From Oscillospiraceae bacterium (GTDB taxonomy: Bacteria > Bacillota_A > Clostridia > Oscillospirales > Oscillospiraceae), in contig JAISBX010000050.1 of the NCBI GenBank assembly GCA_031265965.1, positions 1-8,344 on the forward strand: a DNA stretch of 8,344 nt, read 5' to 3'. Shown here piece by piece: positions 1 through 6,233 of the stretch (within the stretch, counting starts at the first letter, position 1; each line of letters opens with the position of its first letter). The notes below the pieces were generated by a model that made no database searches, was not told where the DNA came from, and saw only the letters and a list, made by a program, of their open reading frames with translations. A program made the position numbers and the translations under genes.

Positions 1-983
1 TTTATTTGCTTGTCATGCGACGATTGAAAAGGCATACAATCGACCTCGGAGCCGACCTCGACCGTGTCGTACCAGAGGGAGGCGCCGCTGTCGAAAATCG
101 GCGCGGCGCCGATCCATTCCAAGGTCTCGGCGTTTCGTATAAATCCGTAGTTCGTGTTGTGCCTGTCTTGATTCGCGATGATGTAATCAACGACTATCAT
201 CTTATAAATTTCAAGCTCAACATTGGGGATCCCGAGTCGCTCGCAGCAGCGCAGGAGATGCGCCAGCCTGCCGTCTCCGTCGCGTTTCCTCGATGATTCC
301 ATTACGCGGTAAGCGGTGATCAGTTCCGTCTGCGGCGTCAGGAAGTTTTCGCAAACACAGAATGGCTTGTTGTTTTCTATGACAATGTCGTACTCAACGT
401 GCGAAACGCCCAGCCTGCGCATGATCTCGCTCGCTATGACTTCGTTGTGCGGTTCCTGCTTGAACGCGCCCTCGCTCCCTTTGAGCAAATATCTCTTTCC
501 GTCGGCGATAAACCACCGCTTTCGGCGCAAACCGACCGACGTATTATCCGGGGACATCAGATTTGCCTCGTTCGGATTTGCAAGCTTGCGACCGAACAGT
601 ATCTCGCCGACGTCTTTACTGAAATCGTTCGTAAAAAAGCTGACGTCTTCCCACGCTTGAGTCGAGCCGCGGTCCTTTATCCAATACTGGTCGGAAAGGC
701 TCAAGCCCCTGCACTTTTCAATGAGCTGCTTTGTAGAGCATATCCCCATTTCCTCAAGCGCGGCTTTAACGCCGACACGGCTTGCGGGAATGCTTCGCTC
801 GAGCCACCATTCATTGAACCAGTCGCGACGTGGCGTATTGACATCCTTGCCGTGGTTTATCACAGTCCCAATCGGGAAATGCGCTTGGTTTTTTACGGCA
901 ATGATCTTCTGGATCGTACCTGTCGCGCTGTCGAGCTCAATGTCCGCGACCTCGATATTTTTGTGCATTAGAGTGTAGTCCAC
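1..983 (-). CDS. HipA-like serine/threonine kinase, C-terminus cut off by the window edge
   Basis: Translating the minus strand gives 327 residues without a stop, still open at base 1. The fold is read from kinase motifs of the HipA_C family: YLLKG with a candidate ATP lysine at residue 168, the catalytic-loop motif NQDRHNTN at 271-278 (Asp273, Asn278), and a metal-binding FDSGAS at 297-302 (Asp298, DFG-like). HipA proteins phosphorylate a translation factor or tRNA synthetase and act as toxins; the target here is unknown. The start is GTG at 983, because AAGGGAG lies 8 bases upstream and the N-terminus begins MDYTLMHKNI, as in clostridial relatives; ATG at 968 is the alternative. No HipB-type antitoxin gene lies upstream, where a divergent ligase gene begins; one could lie off the left edge. 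By eye the GC is near half, well below the ligase gene, which suggests transfer. Roughly 80-100 residues are probably missing. Some annotations call such proteins excisionase, which the motifs do not support. Confidence 0.85.
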   Translation of the reverse strand, partial: MDYTLMHKNIEVADIELDSATGTIQKIIAVKNQAHFPIGTVINHGKDVNTPRRDWFNEWWLERSIPASRVGVKAALEEMGICSTKQLIEKCRGLSLSDQYWIKDRGSTQAWEDVSFFTNDFSKDVGEILFGRKLANPNEANLMSPDNTSVGLRRKRWFIADGKRYLLKGSEGAFKQEPHNEVIASEIMRRLGVSHVEYDIVIENNKPFCVCENFLTPQTELITAYRVMESSRKRDGDGRLAHLLRCCERLGIPNVELEIYKMIVVDYIIANQDRHNTNYGFIRNAETLEWIGAAPIFDSGASLWYDTVEVGSEVDCMPFQSSHDKQI

Positions 984-991
984 GTCGTTGT

Positions 992-998
992 CTCCCTT
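992..998 (-). promoter_or_regulatory. Ribosome binding site deciding the GTG start of the HipA-like gene
   Basis: On the minus strand AAGGGAG sits 8 bases before GTG at 983. The in-frame ATG at 968 has no comparable site, so the GTG is the better start and adds five residues. Confidence 0.7.
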
Positions 999-1016
999 AT
1001 ACCTGCTCTGCGAGGA

Positions 1017-1045
1017 AGTATGGCGCATTTCAAATGCTTTGTCAA
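1017..1045 (-). promoter_or_regulatory. Sigma-A-type promoter for the HipA-like gene
   Basis: Read on the minus strand there is a perfect -35 TTGACA (1045-1040), a 17-base spacer and a -10 of CATACT (1022-1017, 4 of 6 matches). Transcription would start near 1009, leaving a leader of about 25 bases before the GTG. The spacer contains a perfect dyad, listed separately. Confidence 0.55.
1025..1037. promoter_or_regulatory. Perfect inverted repeat in the promoter spacer, likely operator
   Basis: GCATTT and AAATGC flank a single C, giving a perfect 13-base dyad centred in the 17-base spacer between the -35 and -10 of the HipA-side promoter. A repressor bound here would block RNA polymerase. HipA-type genes are usually autoregulated through a HipB-type DNA-binding partner, but the binding protein for this site is not identified here, and the site does not resemble the E. 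coli HipB operator. Confidence 0.45.
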
Positions 1046-1079
1046 GGTACAATATTATCCGCGCAACGCGTGCGCTCGC

Positions 1080-1108
1080 TTGCAAAATCGCGGCGCGTGT
1101 GCTATGCT
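1080..1108 (+). promoter_or_regulatory. Extended -10 promoter for the VanG-type ligase operon
   Basis: TTGCAA (1080-1085) and TATGCT (1103-1108) are separated by exactly 17 bases, and TG-C directly precedes the -10, giving an extended -10 element. Each hexamer matches consensus at 4 of 6 positions. Transcription would start near 1115, about 28 bases before the ATG. Confidence 0.45.
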
Positions 1109-1142
1109 TCAGGGGACTTTACGAGAGGACGTCCGGTGCAGT

Positions 1143-2204
1143 ATGAAGAAAATAACCGTTGCGGTTTTGTTCGGGGGGCACTCCACGGAGTATGAAATAT
1201 CATTGCAGTCAGCGGCGGCGGTCATAAAAAGTCTCGACCGCGGCAAATACGACGTCGTCAGGCTCGGGATAACGCGCGACGGGCAGTGGCTGAAATTCGA
1301 CGGCGACGACGCGCGGATAGAGGACGGCGCGTGGCTGAGCGAAGGGCCTTGCGCGCCGGCGATAATCTCGCCGGACAGGCTTACGCGCGGCATACTTGTT
1401 TTTGAGGGCGGCGGCGTCAAGACGCTGGCGGTGGACGCGGCGTTTCCCGTTCTGCACGGGAAGAACGGGGAGGACGGGACCGTGCAGGGGCTTCTGGCGC
1501 TCGCGGGGATACCGTGCGCCGGGTGCGGGACGCTGTGCTCGGCCGTCTGCATGGACAAGGACGTGGCGAACCGGCTCGTGGCGCTCGGGACCGGGGTGCG
1601 CGTCCCGCCATTTATCACGCTGCGCGCGCCCGCCCCGGAGAGCGAACTGTTGTCGCTCACATCGAATATGGGCTATCCGCTGTTCGTCAAGCCGGCGAAC
1701 GGCGGCTCGTCTTTCGGCATAACTAAGGTCTACAGGAGCTCGGAGCTGGCGGCGGCCGTGGAGGCGGCGTTCGGGCACGACGGCAAGGTCGTCATAGAGG
1801 AATCGGTGCCCGGCTTTGAGATCGGCTGCGCGGTGCTCGGCGACGAGGCGCTGACCGTCGGCGAGGTGGACGAGATAGAGCTGTCGCACGGCTTTTTCGA
1901 CTACACGGAGAAATATACTCTGAAGACCTCCAAGATACATATGCCGGCGAGGATCTCGCCCGAGACCGCGGAGCGCGTAAAACAGGCGGCGCGCGATATT
2001 TACCGCGCGCTCGAGTGCTCCGGAATGGCGAGAGTGGATATGTTTCTCACTCCGGGGGACGAGATAGTGTTCAATGAGGTGAACACTATCCCGGGCTTCA
2101 CCTCGCACAGCCGGTACCCCAATATGCTCGGCGGCGCGGGGCTGTCCTTCGCCGACATTACAGATACGCTGATAGCCTTGGCGCTGAAGCGTCCGCAAGC
2201 ATGA
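1143..2204 (+). CDS. vanG: VanG-type D-alanine--D-serine (or D-alanine) ligase
   Basis: This ATP-grasp enzyme joins D-Ala to D-Ser or D-Ala in the cytoplasm to make the dipeptide that ends the peptidoglycan stem. It is 353 residues long, close to the roughly 350 of Enterococcus VanG, which it resembles throughout as I recall that protein. Visible motifs are FGGHSTEYEIS at 10-20, FPVLHGKNGEDG at 101-112, the omega-loop stretch FFDYTEKYTLK ending at 261, and the C-terminal metal and substrate motif FNEVNTIPGFTSHSR from 310 (Glu312, Asn314). The omega loop matches VanG rather than VanA or VanB. The start is ATG at 1143 because family homology begins at MKKITVAVLFGG; AGAGGA lies 13 bases upstream, a long spacing, and ATG at 1104 has no ribosome site. 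Its stop overlaps the DUF4364 start by ATGA. No vanT, vanXY or vanRS lies in view, so a housekeeping or cryptic ligase is as likely as a resistance enzyme. Confidence in the ligase call is high; D-Ser specificity is uncertain. Confidence 0.9.
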   Translation: MKKITVAVLFGGHSTEYEISLQSAAAVIKSLDRGKYDVVRLGITRDGQWLKFDGDDARIEDGAWLSEGPCAPAIISPDRLTRGILVFEGGGVKTLAVDAAFPVLHGKNGEDGTVQGLLALAGIPCAGCGTLCSAVCMDKDVANRLVALGTGVRVPPFITLRAPAPESELLSLTSNMGYPLFVKPANGGSSFGITKVYRSSELAAAVEAAFGHDGKVVIEESVPGFEIGCAVLGDEALTVGEVDEIELSHGFFDYTEKYTLKTSKIHMPARISPETAERVKQAARDIYRALECSGMARVDMFLTPGDEIVFNEVNTIPGFTSHSRYPNMLGGAGLSFADITDTLIALALKRPQA

Positions 2205-2728
2205 ATAACCGTTTCGGACTGGTCAGCGACCAGCTTGAGCTCAAGATATTCGTCATGTTCATGCTCCGCGCGCTGGCGGAGCCGGCGGAGTTCGAGCCGC
2301 TGTACAGCCTCGCGCAGCGCGACGGCGGCGTGAGCTATTTCGACCTTGTGGAGTGCCTGAACAGCCTGCGCGGGACCGGGCACGTCGCTTTCGAGGACGG
2401 GAAATATTTCCTGACCGCGCGCGGCGCCGAAAATATAGCGATAACCGAGAACAATCTGCCGTACTCGCTGCGCCTGAGAGCCGAGAAAAGCGCGAGGGCG
2501 CGGCGGGCGGAGCTCTCGCGCGGCGCGCTGATAAGCACGTCGCGCACGATACGCAGGACGGGCGGCTACACCGTTGGCCTGTCGCTGTCCGACGGCACGG
2601 ACGAGATAATATCCATGGAGGTGTTCGCGCCGGCGGAGAGCGACGCCATAGCGCTGGAAAACGGCTTCCGGGAGCGCGCGGAGGCCGCGTACAACAAGAT
2701 ACTCGGCTTTATTCTGGACGCTCCGTGA
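2201..2728 (+). CDS. DUF4364 family protein, probable winged-helix regulator
   Basis: I recognise this 175-residue protein as DUF4364 from its opening NRFGLVSDQLELKIFVMFML, the helix-turn-helix-like run that follows (SYFDLVECLNSLRGTGHVAF near residues 46-65), a short beta-hairpin ending in LTARG, and a C-terminal domain of about 75 residues. The family is found mainly in Clostridia and has no proven function; the N-terminal half resembles a winged helix, which hints at DNA binding. The ATG lies inside the ligase stop (ATGA) and has no clear Shine-Dalgarno sequence, so translation probably depends on ribosomes finishing the ligase gene. Its last 20 bases overlap the end of the convergent DUF3842 gene. 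A regulatory link to the ligase is inference from the coupling only. Confidence 0.82.
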   Translation: MNNRFGLVSDQLELKIFVMFMLRALAEPAEFEPLYSLAQRDGGVSYFDLVECLNSLRGTGHVAFEDGKYFLTARGAENIAITENNLPYSLRLRAEKSARARRAELSRGALISTSRTIRRTGGYTVGLSLSDGTDEIISMEVFAPAESDAIALENGFRERAEAAYNKILGFILDAP

Positions 2729-3134
2729 GGCGCGCCCTCAGGTTGTCCACGAGCATATCTATCATGGCGGAGACCCTCGTCTCACCGCCCAACCCTATCA
2801 CCTCTATGTTGCACCTGTTGAGAGGTATGAGCAGCTTGACGGCCGGGCTCTCCGCCACGGCCCTCGCGATCGCGGGCGTGAGCTCGCCGAGCATGGAATT
2901 GGCGGATATTATGCCTATCACGCCGACTATGACGTCCGCCTTGCCGGCGTTGAGTACGATGGCGTTCTCTCCGGTGGCGCCCTCGTCCGCGCCCGCCTTG
3001 AGCATAAGAGACGTGGCTATCGCGTTTGTCCCGAGCGCCACGACCTCCGCCCGCTCCGGCAGCCCCTGCTTTATCGCCTCGACTATCTGTCTGCCGATCC
3101 CTCCGCCCTGTCCGTCTATTACCGCTATTCTCAT
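2709..3134 (-). CDS. DUF3842 family protein
   Basis: The 141-residue product opens MRIAVIDGQGGGIG, then has LGTNAIATS near 34-42 and GADEGATGENAIV after it, and later an ISANSMLGELTP stretch. These are the conserved blocks of DUF3842, a small clostridial family of unknown role. The Gly-rich opening after the first beta strand resembles a nucleotide-binding loop, but no activity is established. I chose ATG at 3134 because family members start MRIAVIDG; an in-frame ATG at 3146 abuts the AAAGGA directly, too close for initiation, whereas 3134 lies 12 bases away, which is long. It is transcribed away from uppP across a 72-base gap and ends inside the DUF4364 gene. I see no signal peptide or membrane segment. 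Confidence 0.82.
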   Translation of the reverse strand: MRIAVIDGQGGGIGRQIVEAIKQGLPERAEVVALGTNAIATSLMLKAGADEGATGENAIVLNAGKADVIVGVIGIISANSMLGELTPAIARAVAESPAVKLLIPLNRCNIEVIGLGGETRVSAMIDMLVDNLRARLTERPE

Positions 3135-3206
3135 ATTTATGACCATTCCTTTCGCTGTATATTTATTTATCTGAATATCAATACCGAATATTAACAGGAG
3201 AACAAT

Positions 3207-4034
3207 ATGCTTATCCAATTGCTCAAGGCGCTGTGTATCGGGATCATCGAGGGCGTCACCGAATGGCTCCCCGTCAGCAGCACGGGGCACATGATCCTTG
3301 CCGACAAGCTGCTGGAACTCGGCGTGTCCGCCGAATTTTTTGAGGTGTTCCTCGTCGTGATACAGCTTGGCGCCGTGCTTGCCGTCGCAGTCATGTACTT
3401 CGGCACGCTGTTTCCGCTGAAGCTCGCGCGCGGCGCCCGCCCCTCCCTCAAGCGGGACTGCCTTTCGCTCTGGGGCAAGTGTCTTGTCGCCTGCGTGCCC
3501 GCCGCCGTGATAGGGCTGCTTTTCGACGACAAGCTCAACGAGCTATTCTACAACCATATCACCGTCGCGGCGACGCTCATTTTTTACGGCATTCTGTTCA
3601 TTATAGTAGAAAATGTCTCGAAAAAAAACCGCGTCGTGACCGATGCCCACGACATTACGTACAAAACCGCGCTGTACATCGGACTCTTTCAAGTCCTGTC
3701 GCTCATACCCGGGACCTCGCGCTCGGGCGCCACGATCCTGGGCGCCATGCTGCTTGGGGTGTCGCGCTCCGTGTCCGCGGAATTTTCGTTCTTTTTGGCT
3801 CTGCCCGTCATGGCGGGCGCCGGGCTGCTCAAGCTGGCAAAGTTCGGGCTCCGGTTCACCGCGCCCGAGCTCGCCATACTGCTCACAGGCGCCCTGAGCG
3901 CGTTCGCCGTGTCGCTCGCCGCGATAAAATTTCTCACGGGCTACGTCAGGCGCCACGACTTCAAGCCGTTCGGCGTATACCGCATCGCGCTGGGTATCGC
4001 TGTATTATCCTTCTATTTCTTCTCTGAGCGGTAG
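3207..4034 (+). CDS. uppP: Undecaprenyl-diphosphatase (bacitracin-resistance family, UppP/BacA)
   Basis: UppP is an integral membrane phosphatase that converts undecaprenyl diphosphate to undecaprenyl phosphate, recycling the lipid carrier for peptidoglycan and wall polymers; overproduction gives bacitracin resistance. The 275-residue protein has both family signatures: EGVTEWLPVSSTGH at 15-28, with the catalytic Glu and His, and PGTSRSG at 168-174. Several hydrophobic segments fit the usual polytopic fold, and the length is normal. The ATG at 3207 has AGGAG six bases upstream. The 72-base gap to the divergent DUF3842 gene must hold both promoters, but I see no convincing -35/-10 pair. Its last 22 bases overlap the convergent glycosyltransferase gene. 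Together with the upstream ligase and the adjacent glycosyltransferase it forms a loose envelope-biogenesis group. Confidence 0.95.
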   Translation: MLIQLLKALCIGIIEGVTEWLPVSSTGHMILADKLLELGVSAEFFEVFLVVIQLGAVLAVAVMYFGTLFPLKLARGARPSLKRDCLSLWGKCLVACVPAAVIGLLFDDKLNELFYNHITVAATLIFYGILFIIVENVSKKNRVVTDAHDITYKTALYIGLFQVLSLIPGTSRSGATILGAMLLGVSRSVSAEFSFFLALPVMAGAGLLKLAKFGLRFTAPELAILLTGALSAFAVSLAAIKFLTGYVRRHDFKPFGVYRIALGIAVLSFYFFSER

Positions 4035-5182
4035 TTCTCCAAGACCTCCCCGTAGCGCTGCCACGCGCGGCCTACGGCGTCCTCCCACGACAGATACAGC
4101 TCGTCCATAGCGCGGCGTCCGAGAGAGCGCGCGCGGCCGCGGCCGGACGTCGCCGCGGCGACGGCGTCCGCCATAGCCTCGGAGCTGTCGTCTATGAGCA
4201 CGCCGTTTTGGCCGTCCGTTACGCCGTGCGCCGCAGAGCTTCCGCGCAGGAGGACACTGGCGAGACCGCACGCCGCCGCCTCGCGCACGACGATCCCGCT
4301 CGTGTCGAAATCGGACGGGAAAAGGAACATATCGGCGAGAGAGTAGTATGCGCGCAGCTCCCGCCTGTCGTTTACGGGTCCGGTGAACACGCAGTCCCCG
4401 CCGAGGCCGAGCAGCTCCGCAGTGCCGGTGATGGCGTCGAAATCCAGCCCGCCGCCAATGAATATCATTTTGAACCTAACGCCTCGCGCCTTGGCTATAT
4501 ACAGGCCGTCGAGTATCGTGCGGATGCCCTTGTACCACATCATGCGCCCGACGAACAGGAACACGGGCGTGTGTTTTTCTATGCCGTGCCGCGCGGCCGC
4601 CGCCTCAATGTCGGCTCGCTCCGACTTGCCCTTCGCGAAATCCACGCCGTTCTCCATCAGCCGAAACGTCCCCTCGTACCCGAGACCGCGCAGATTTTCG
4701 CCGGCGCCGGGGCTGACCGCCCACACCTCGTCGCTCGGCTTGATGTTCGCCAGCATGACCTTTATGACCGCCGTTTGCAGTATCTCCGACTTGAAGGTGT
4801 TGGCTATATCTATGTCGAACTTCGTGTGGTACGTGAAAATTATCGGCGCGTCCAGCACGGGCCGCAGCGTGCGCGCGAGCAGGGACGAGGCAAAGGGGCA
4901 GTGGCTGTGGAGGAGGTTGCACCCGCTCTTCTTGAGCTCATGCGCTACGGCGGGCGTGACGGGCAGCCCCGTCCTGTAACCGGCGAATTTATCCGTTTTC
5001 AGGCTCGGGTAGCGGATGACGGAAAACGGATAGTCGTCGCTAATTCCCGGATAGGCCGGCGTGGCGACAGTACAGCCGCCGTGCTTGCGCTCTATGATCG
5101 ACGCGTAATTGTAGACCGTGGTGGACACGCCGTCGATCAGCGGGGGGAACGAGTCGTTGAGGAGACAGACGTTAATATCCAT
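4013..5182 (-). CDS. GT4-family glycosyltransferase, MgtA/UgtP-like
   Basis: The 389-residue protein has the GT-B layout of family GT4 retaining enzymes. The acceptor-side domain carries the Gly loop FPPLIDGVSTTVYNY (12-26) and LLHSHCPF (90-97). The nucleotide-sugar domain begins near 206 with FLFVGRMMWYKG (208-219) and contains DTSGIVVREAAACG (293-306). The usual E-x7-E signature is here D-x7-E (Asp293, Glu301), a conservative change I associate with clostridial diacylglycerol glucosyltransferase-like proteins. The closest role I can suggest is transfer of a sugar to diacylglycerol to make glycolipid anchors, but substrate cannot be read from sequence. There is no signal peptide; a peripheral membrane location is likely. 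ATG at 5182 follows AGGGAGG by 13 bases, a long spacing. It lies 27 bases after ttcA and is probably cotranscribed. Its 3' end overlaps uppP by 22 bases, leaving no space for a terminator. Confidence 0.88.
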   Translation of the reverse strand: MDINVCLLNDSFPPLIDGVSTTVYNYASIIERKHGGCTVATPAYPGISDDYPFSVIRYPSLKTDKFAGYRTGLPVTPAVAHELKKSGCNLLHSHCPFASSLLARTLRPVLDAPIIFTYHTKFDIDIANTFKSEILQTAVIKVMLANIKPSDEVWAVSPGAGENLRGLGYEGTFRLMENGVDFAKGKSERADIEAAAARHGIEKHTPVFLFVGRMMWYKGIRTILDGLYIAKARGVRFKMIFIGGGLDFDAITGTAELLGLGGDCVFTGPVNDRRELRAYYSLADMFLFPSDFDTSGIVVREAAACGLASVLLRGSSAAHGVTDGQNGVLIDDSSEAMADAVAAATSGRGRARSLGRRAMDELYLSWEDAVGRAWQRYGEVLENYRSEKK

Positions 5183-5209
5183 TGAAAAATGCGGACCTCC
5201 CTAAACGCT

Positions 5210-6076
5210 TCAGGAGCGGTCGTCGTAATGGTCGAGGAAGCTGTGCTCGGCCCCGTCGAGTCTGTAGCCGAGCACGGTGTTGAGGTTGACCATGTTCACG
5301 CTGCTGAAAATGTGGCGCTCCACGTCCGGGTATTGCCGTTTCAGCCCGTTTATCAGGCGCTTCACCTCGGCGCGCGCGCCGCCGCCCTCTCCCTCGCACT
5401 CCTGACAGTTCTCGGTAAAACGGCAGGCGCACCGTATGAATTCCATGCCGTTATAGCGCGCCCACGACACGATGTCGTCCTCGCGCACGTGGTACATGGG
5501 GCGTATGAGCTCCATGCCGGGAAAATTTTTGCTGTGCAGCTTCGGCATCATAGTCTGTATCTGCGCCCCGTGAAGCATACCCATGAGGATGGTCTCTACG
5601 ACGTCGTTGAAGTGGTGCCCGAGCGCTATCTTGTTGCAGCCCCGCTCGCGCGCCGCCTTGTAGAGGTGCCCCCGGCGCATTCTCGCGCACAGATAGCACG
5701 GCGAGCCGGACGAGCGCGCCGCGACGTCGAATATATCCGAGTCGAACACCTCGGCGGGTATGCCGAGACGCGCGGCGTTTTCGAGCACGCGGCCGCGGTT
5801 CTCGGCGCTGTAGCCGGGGTCCATTGTCAGAAACACGGCCTCAAACGGAAAATCAGTGCGTTTCAACAGCGCTTGAAACAGCTTCGCCATGAGCGCCGAG
5901 TCCTTACCGCCCGACATACAGACCGCGATCCTGTCGCCGGGCGATATGAGCTCATACTTCTTTATTCCGGCCACGAAAGGGCGCCACAGCGTTTTTCTGT
6001 ACTTTTTCTCACTGCTGCGCTCTACGCTCTCGGAGAACGGCGGAGTGCGCTCCGCCCCGGCTATGCCCTGTGACAA
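5210..6076 (-). CDS. ttcA: TtcA-like PP-loop tRNA 2-thiolation protein
   Basis: TtcA-family enzymes activate a tRNA cytidine with ATP and insert sulfur using a 4Fe-4S cluster. The 288-residue product has the PP-loop SGGKDS at 55-60, the cysteine pair CYLC at 127-130, GHHFNDVVET at 153-162, and a later cysteine group CACRFTENCQEC (216-227) that can supply the third cluster ligand. These match the family order. The start is TTG at 6076, preceded by a very strong AAAGGAGGAGG. The frame stays open to 6190, but that stretch holds the promoter and does not match the family. It is followed 27 bases later by the glycosyltransferase. The second cysteine cluster is richer than in E. coli TtcA, so the exact target base may differ; membership of the PP-loop thiolase group is firm, the subfamily less so. 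Confidence 0.82.
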   Translation of the reverse strand: MSQGIAGAERTPPFSESVERSSEKKYRKTLWRPFVAGIKKYELISPGDRIAVCMSGGKDSALMAKLFQALLKRTDFPFEAVFLTMDPGYSAENRGRVLENAARLGIPAEVFDSDIFDVAARSSGSPCYLCARMRRGHLYKAARERGCNKIALGHHFNDVVETILMGMLHGAQIQTMMPKLHSKNFPGMELIRPMYHVREDDIVSWARYNGMEFIRCACRFTENCQECEGEGGGARAEVKRLINGLKRQYPDVERHIFSSVNMVNLNTVLGYRLDGAEHSFLDHYDDRS

Positions 6077-6080
6077 AGCG

Positions 6081-6091
6081 CCTCCTCCTTT
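6081..6091 (-). promoter_or_regulatory. Strong ribosome binding site deciding the TTG start of ttcA
   Basis: AAAGGAGGAGG on the minus strand ends four bases before TTG at 6076; its inner AGGAGG is seven bases away. No ATG or GTG is placed to use it, so TTG is the start and the upstream open frame is leader DNA. Confidence 0.8.
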
Positions 6092-6148
6092 CGGAACTGG
6101 ATCCTGGAGACAGCGCGCGTGTTCCGCGCAATCTGCTGTCCCGAAAGT

Positions 6149-6177
6149 ATTATACTTTATAATGCGGTAATTATAAA
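6149..6177 (-). promoter_or_regulatory. Promoter for the ttcA-glycosyltransferase operon
   Basis: On the minus strand a perfect -10 TATAAT (6154-6149) is 17 bases from TTTATA (6177-6172), a 4-of-6 match to the -35. Transcription would begin near 6142, leaving a leader of about 65 bases. The -35 and spacer coincide with a perfect inverted repeat, listed next. Confidence 0.5.
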
Positions 6178-6178
6178 G
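6155..6178. promoter_or_regulatory. Perfect 9-base inverted repeat over the ttcA -35 region, likely operator
   Basis: The arms CTTTATAAT (6155-6163) and ATTATAAAG (6170-6178) are exact reverse complements with a six-base gap. The dyad covers the -35 and whole spacer of the ttcA promoter and touches the -10. No T-run follows on either strand, so a terminator is unlikely. A two-fold-symmetric repressor site is the simplest reading; the regulator is unknown. Confidence 0.5.
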
Positions 6179-6215
6179 CAAAATTGACAATTCTTATTAC
6201 TCAAAATGAATCTTT

Positions 6216-6233
6216 TGCTACTCCTGCTACTCC
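6216..6233. repeat. Tandem 9-base duplication across the SSB-like stop codon
   Basis: TGCTACTCC occurs twice in a row on the plus strand (6216-6224 and 6225-6233). On the coding strand this duplicates the TAG stop, so a second in-frame TAG lies two codons after the first. Replication slippage explains it; the effect is a backup stop. Confidence 0.75.

Noticed and set aside
399..971. Plus-strand open frame opposite the HipA-like gene
   Set aside because: The opposite strand gives an unbroken kinase with its motifs in order, so this frame is a shadow.
1209..2198. Minus-strand open frame of 329 codons opposite the ligase
   Set aside because: Its product is Arg- and His-rich low-complexity sequence with no recognisable motif, and it lies fully antisense to a clear ATP-grasp enzyme. 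Long shadow frames are expected in GC-rich DNA.
1143..2204. Vancomycin-resistance gene cluster
   Set aside because: Only the ligase is present. No serine racemase, D,D-peptidase or two-component system occurs within the window.
2353..3174. Plus-strand open frame of 273 codons spanning DUF4364 and DUF3842
   Set aside because: It crosses two recognised genes in another frame, and its product is compositionally odd and unlike any family I know.
4208..6073. Plus-strand open frames at 4208-5185 and 5189-6073
   Set aside because: Both are antisense to the glycosyltransferase and ttcA and show no family motifs.
6077..6190. N-terminal extension of the TtcA-like protein to TTG at 6190
   Set aside because: This stretch holds the promoter and operator-like dyad, has no ribosome site at its start, and does not resemble the family N-terminus.
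6184..6207. Plus-strand promoter with a perfect TTGACA at 6184
   Set aside because: The sequence 17 bases on is TGAATC, a poor -10, and no plus-strand gene follows.
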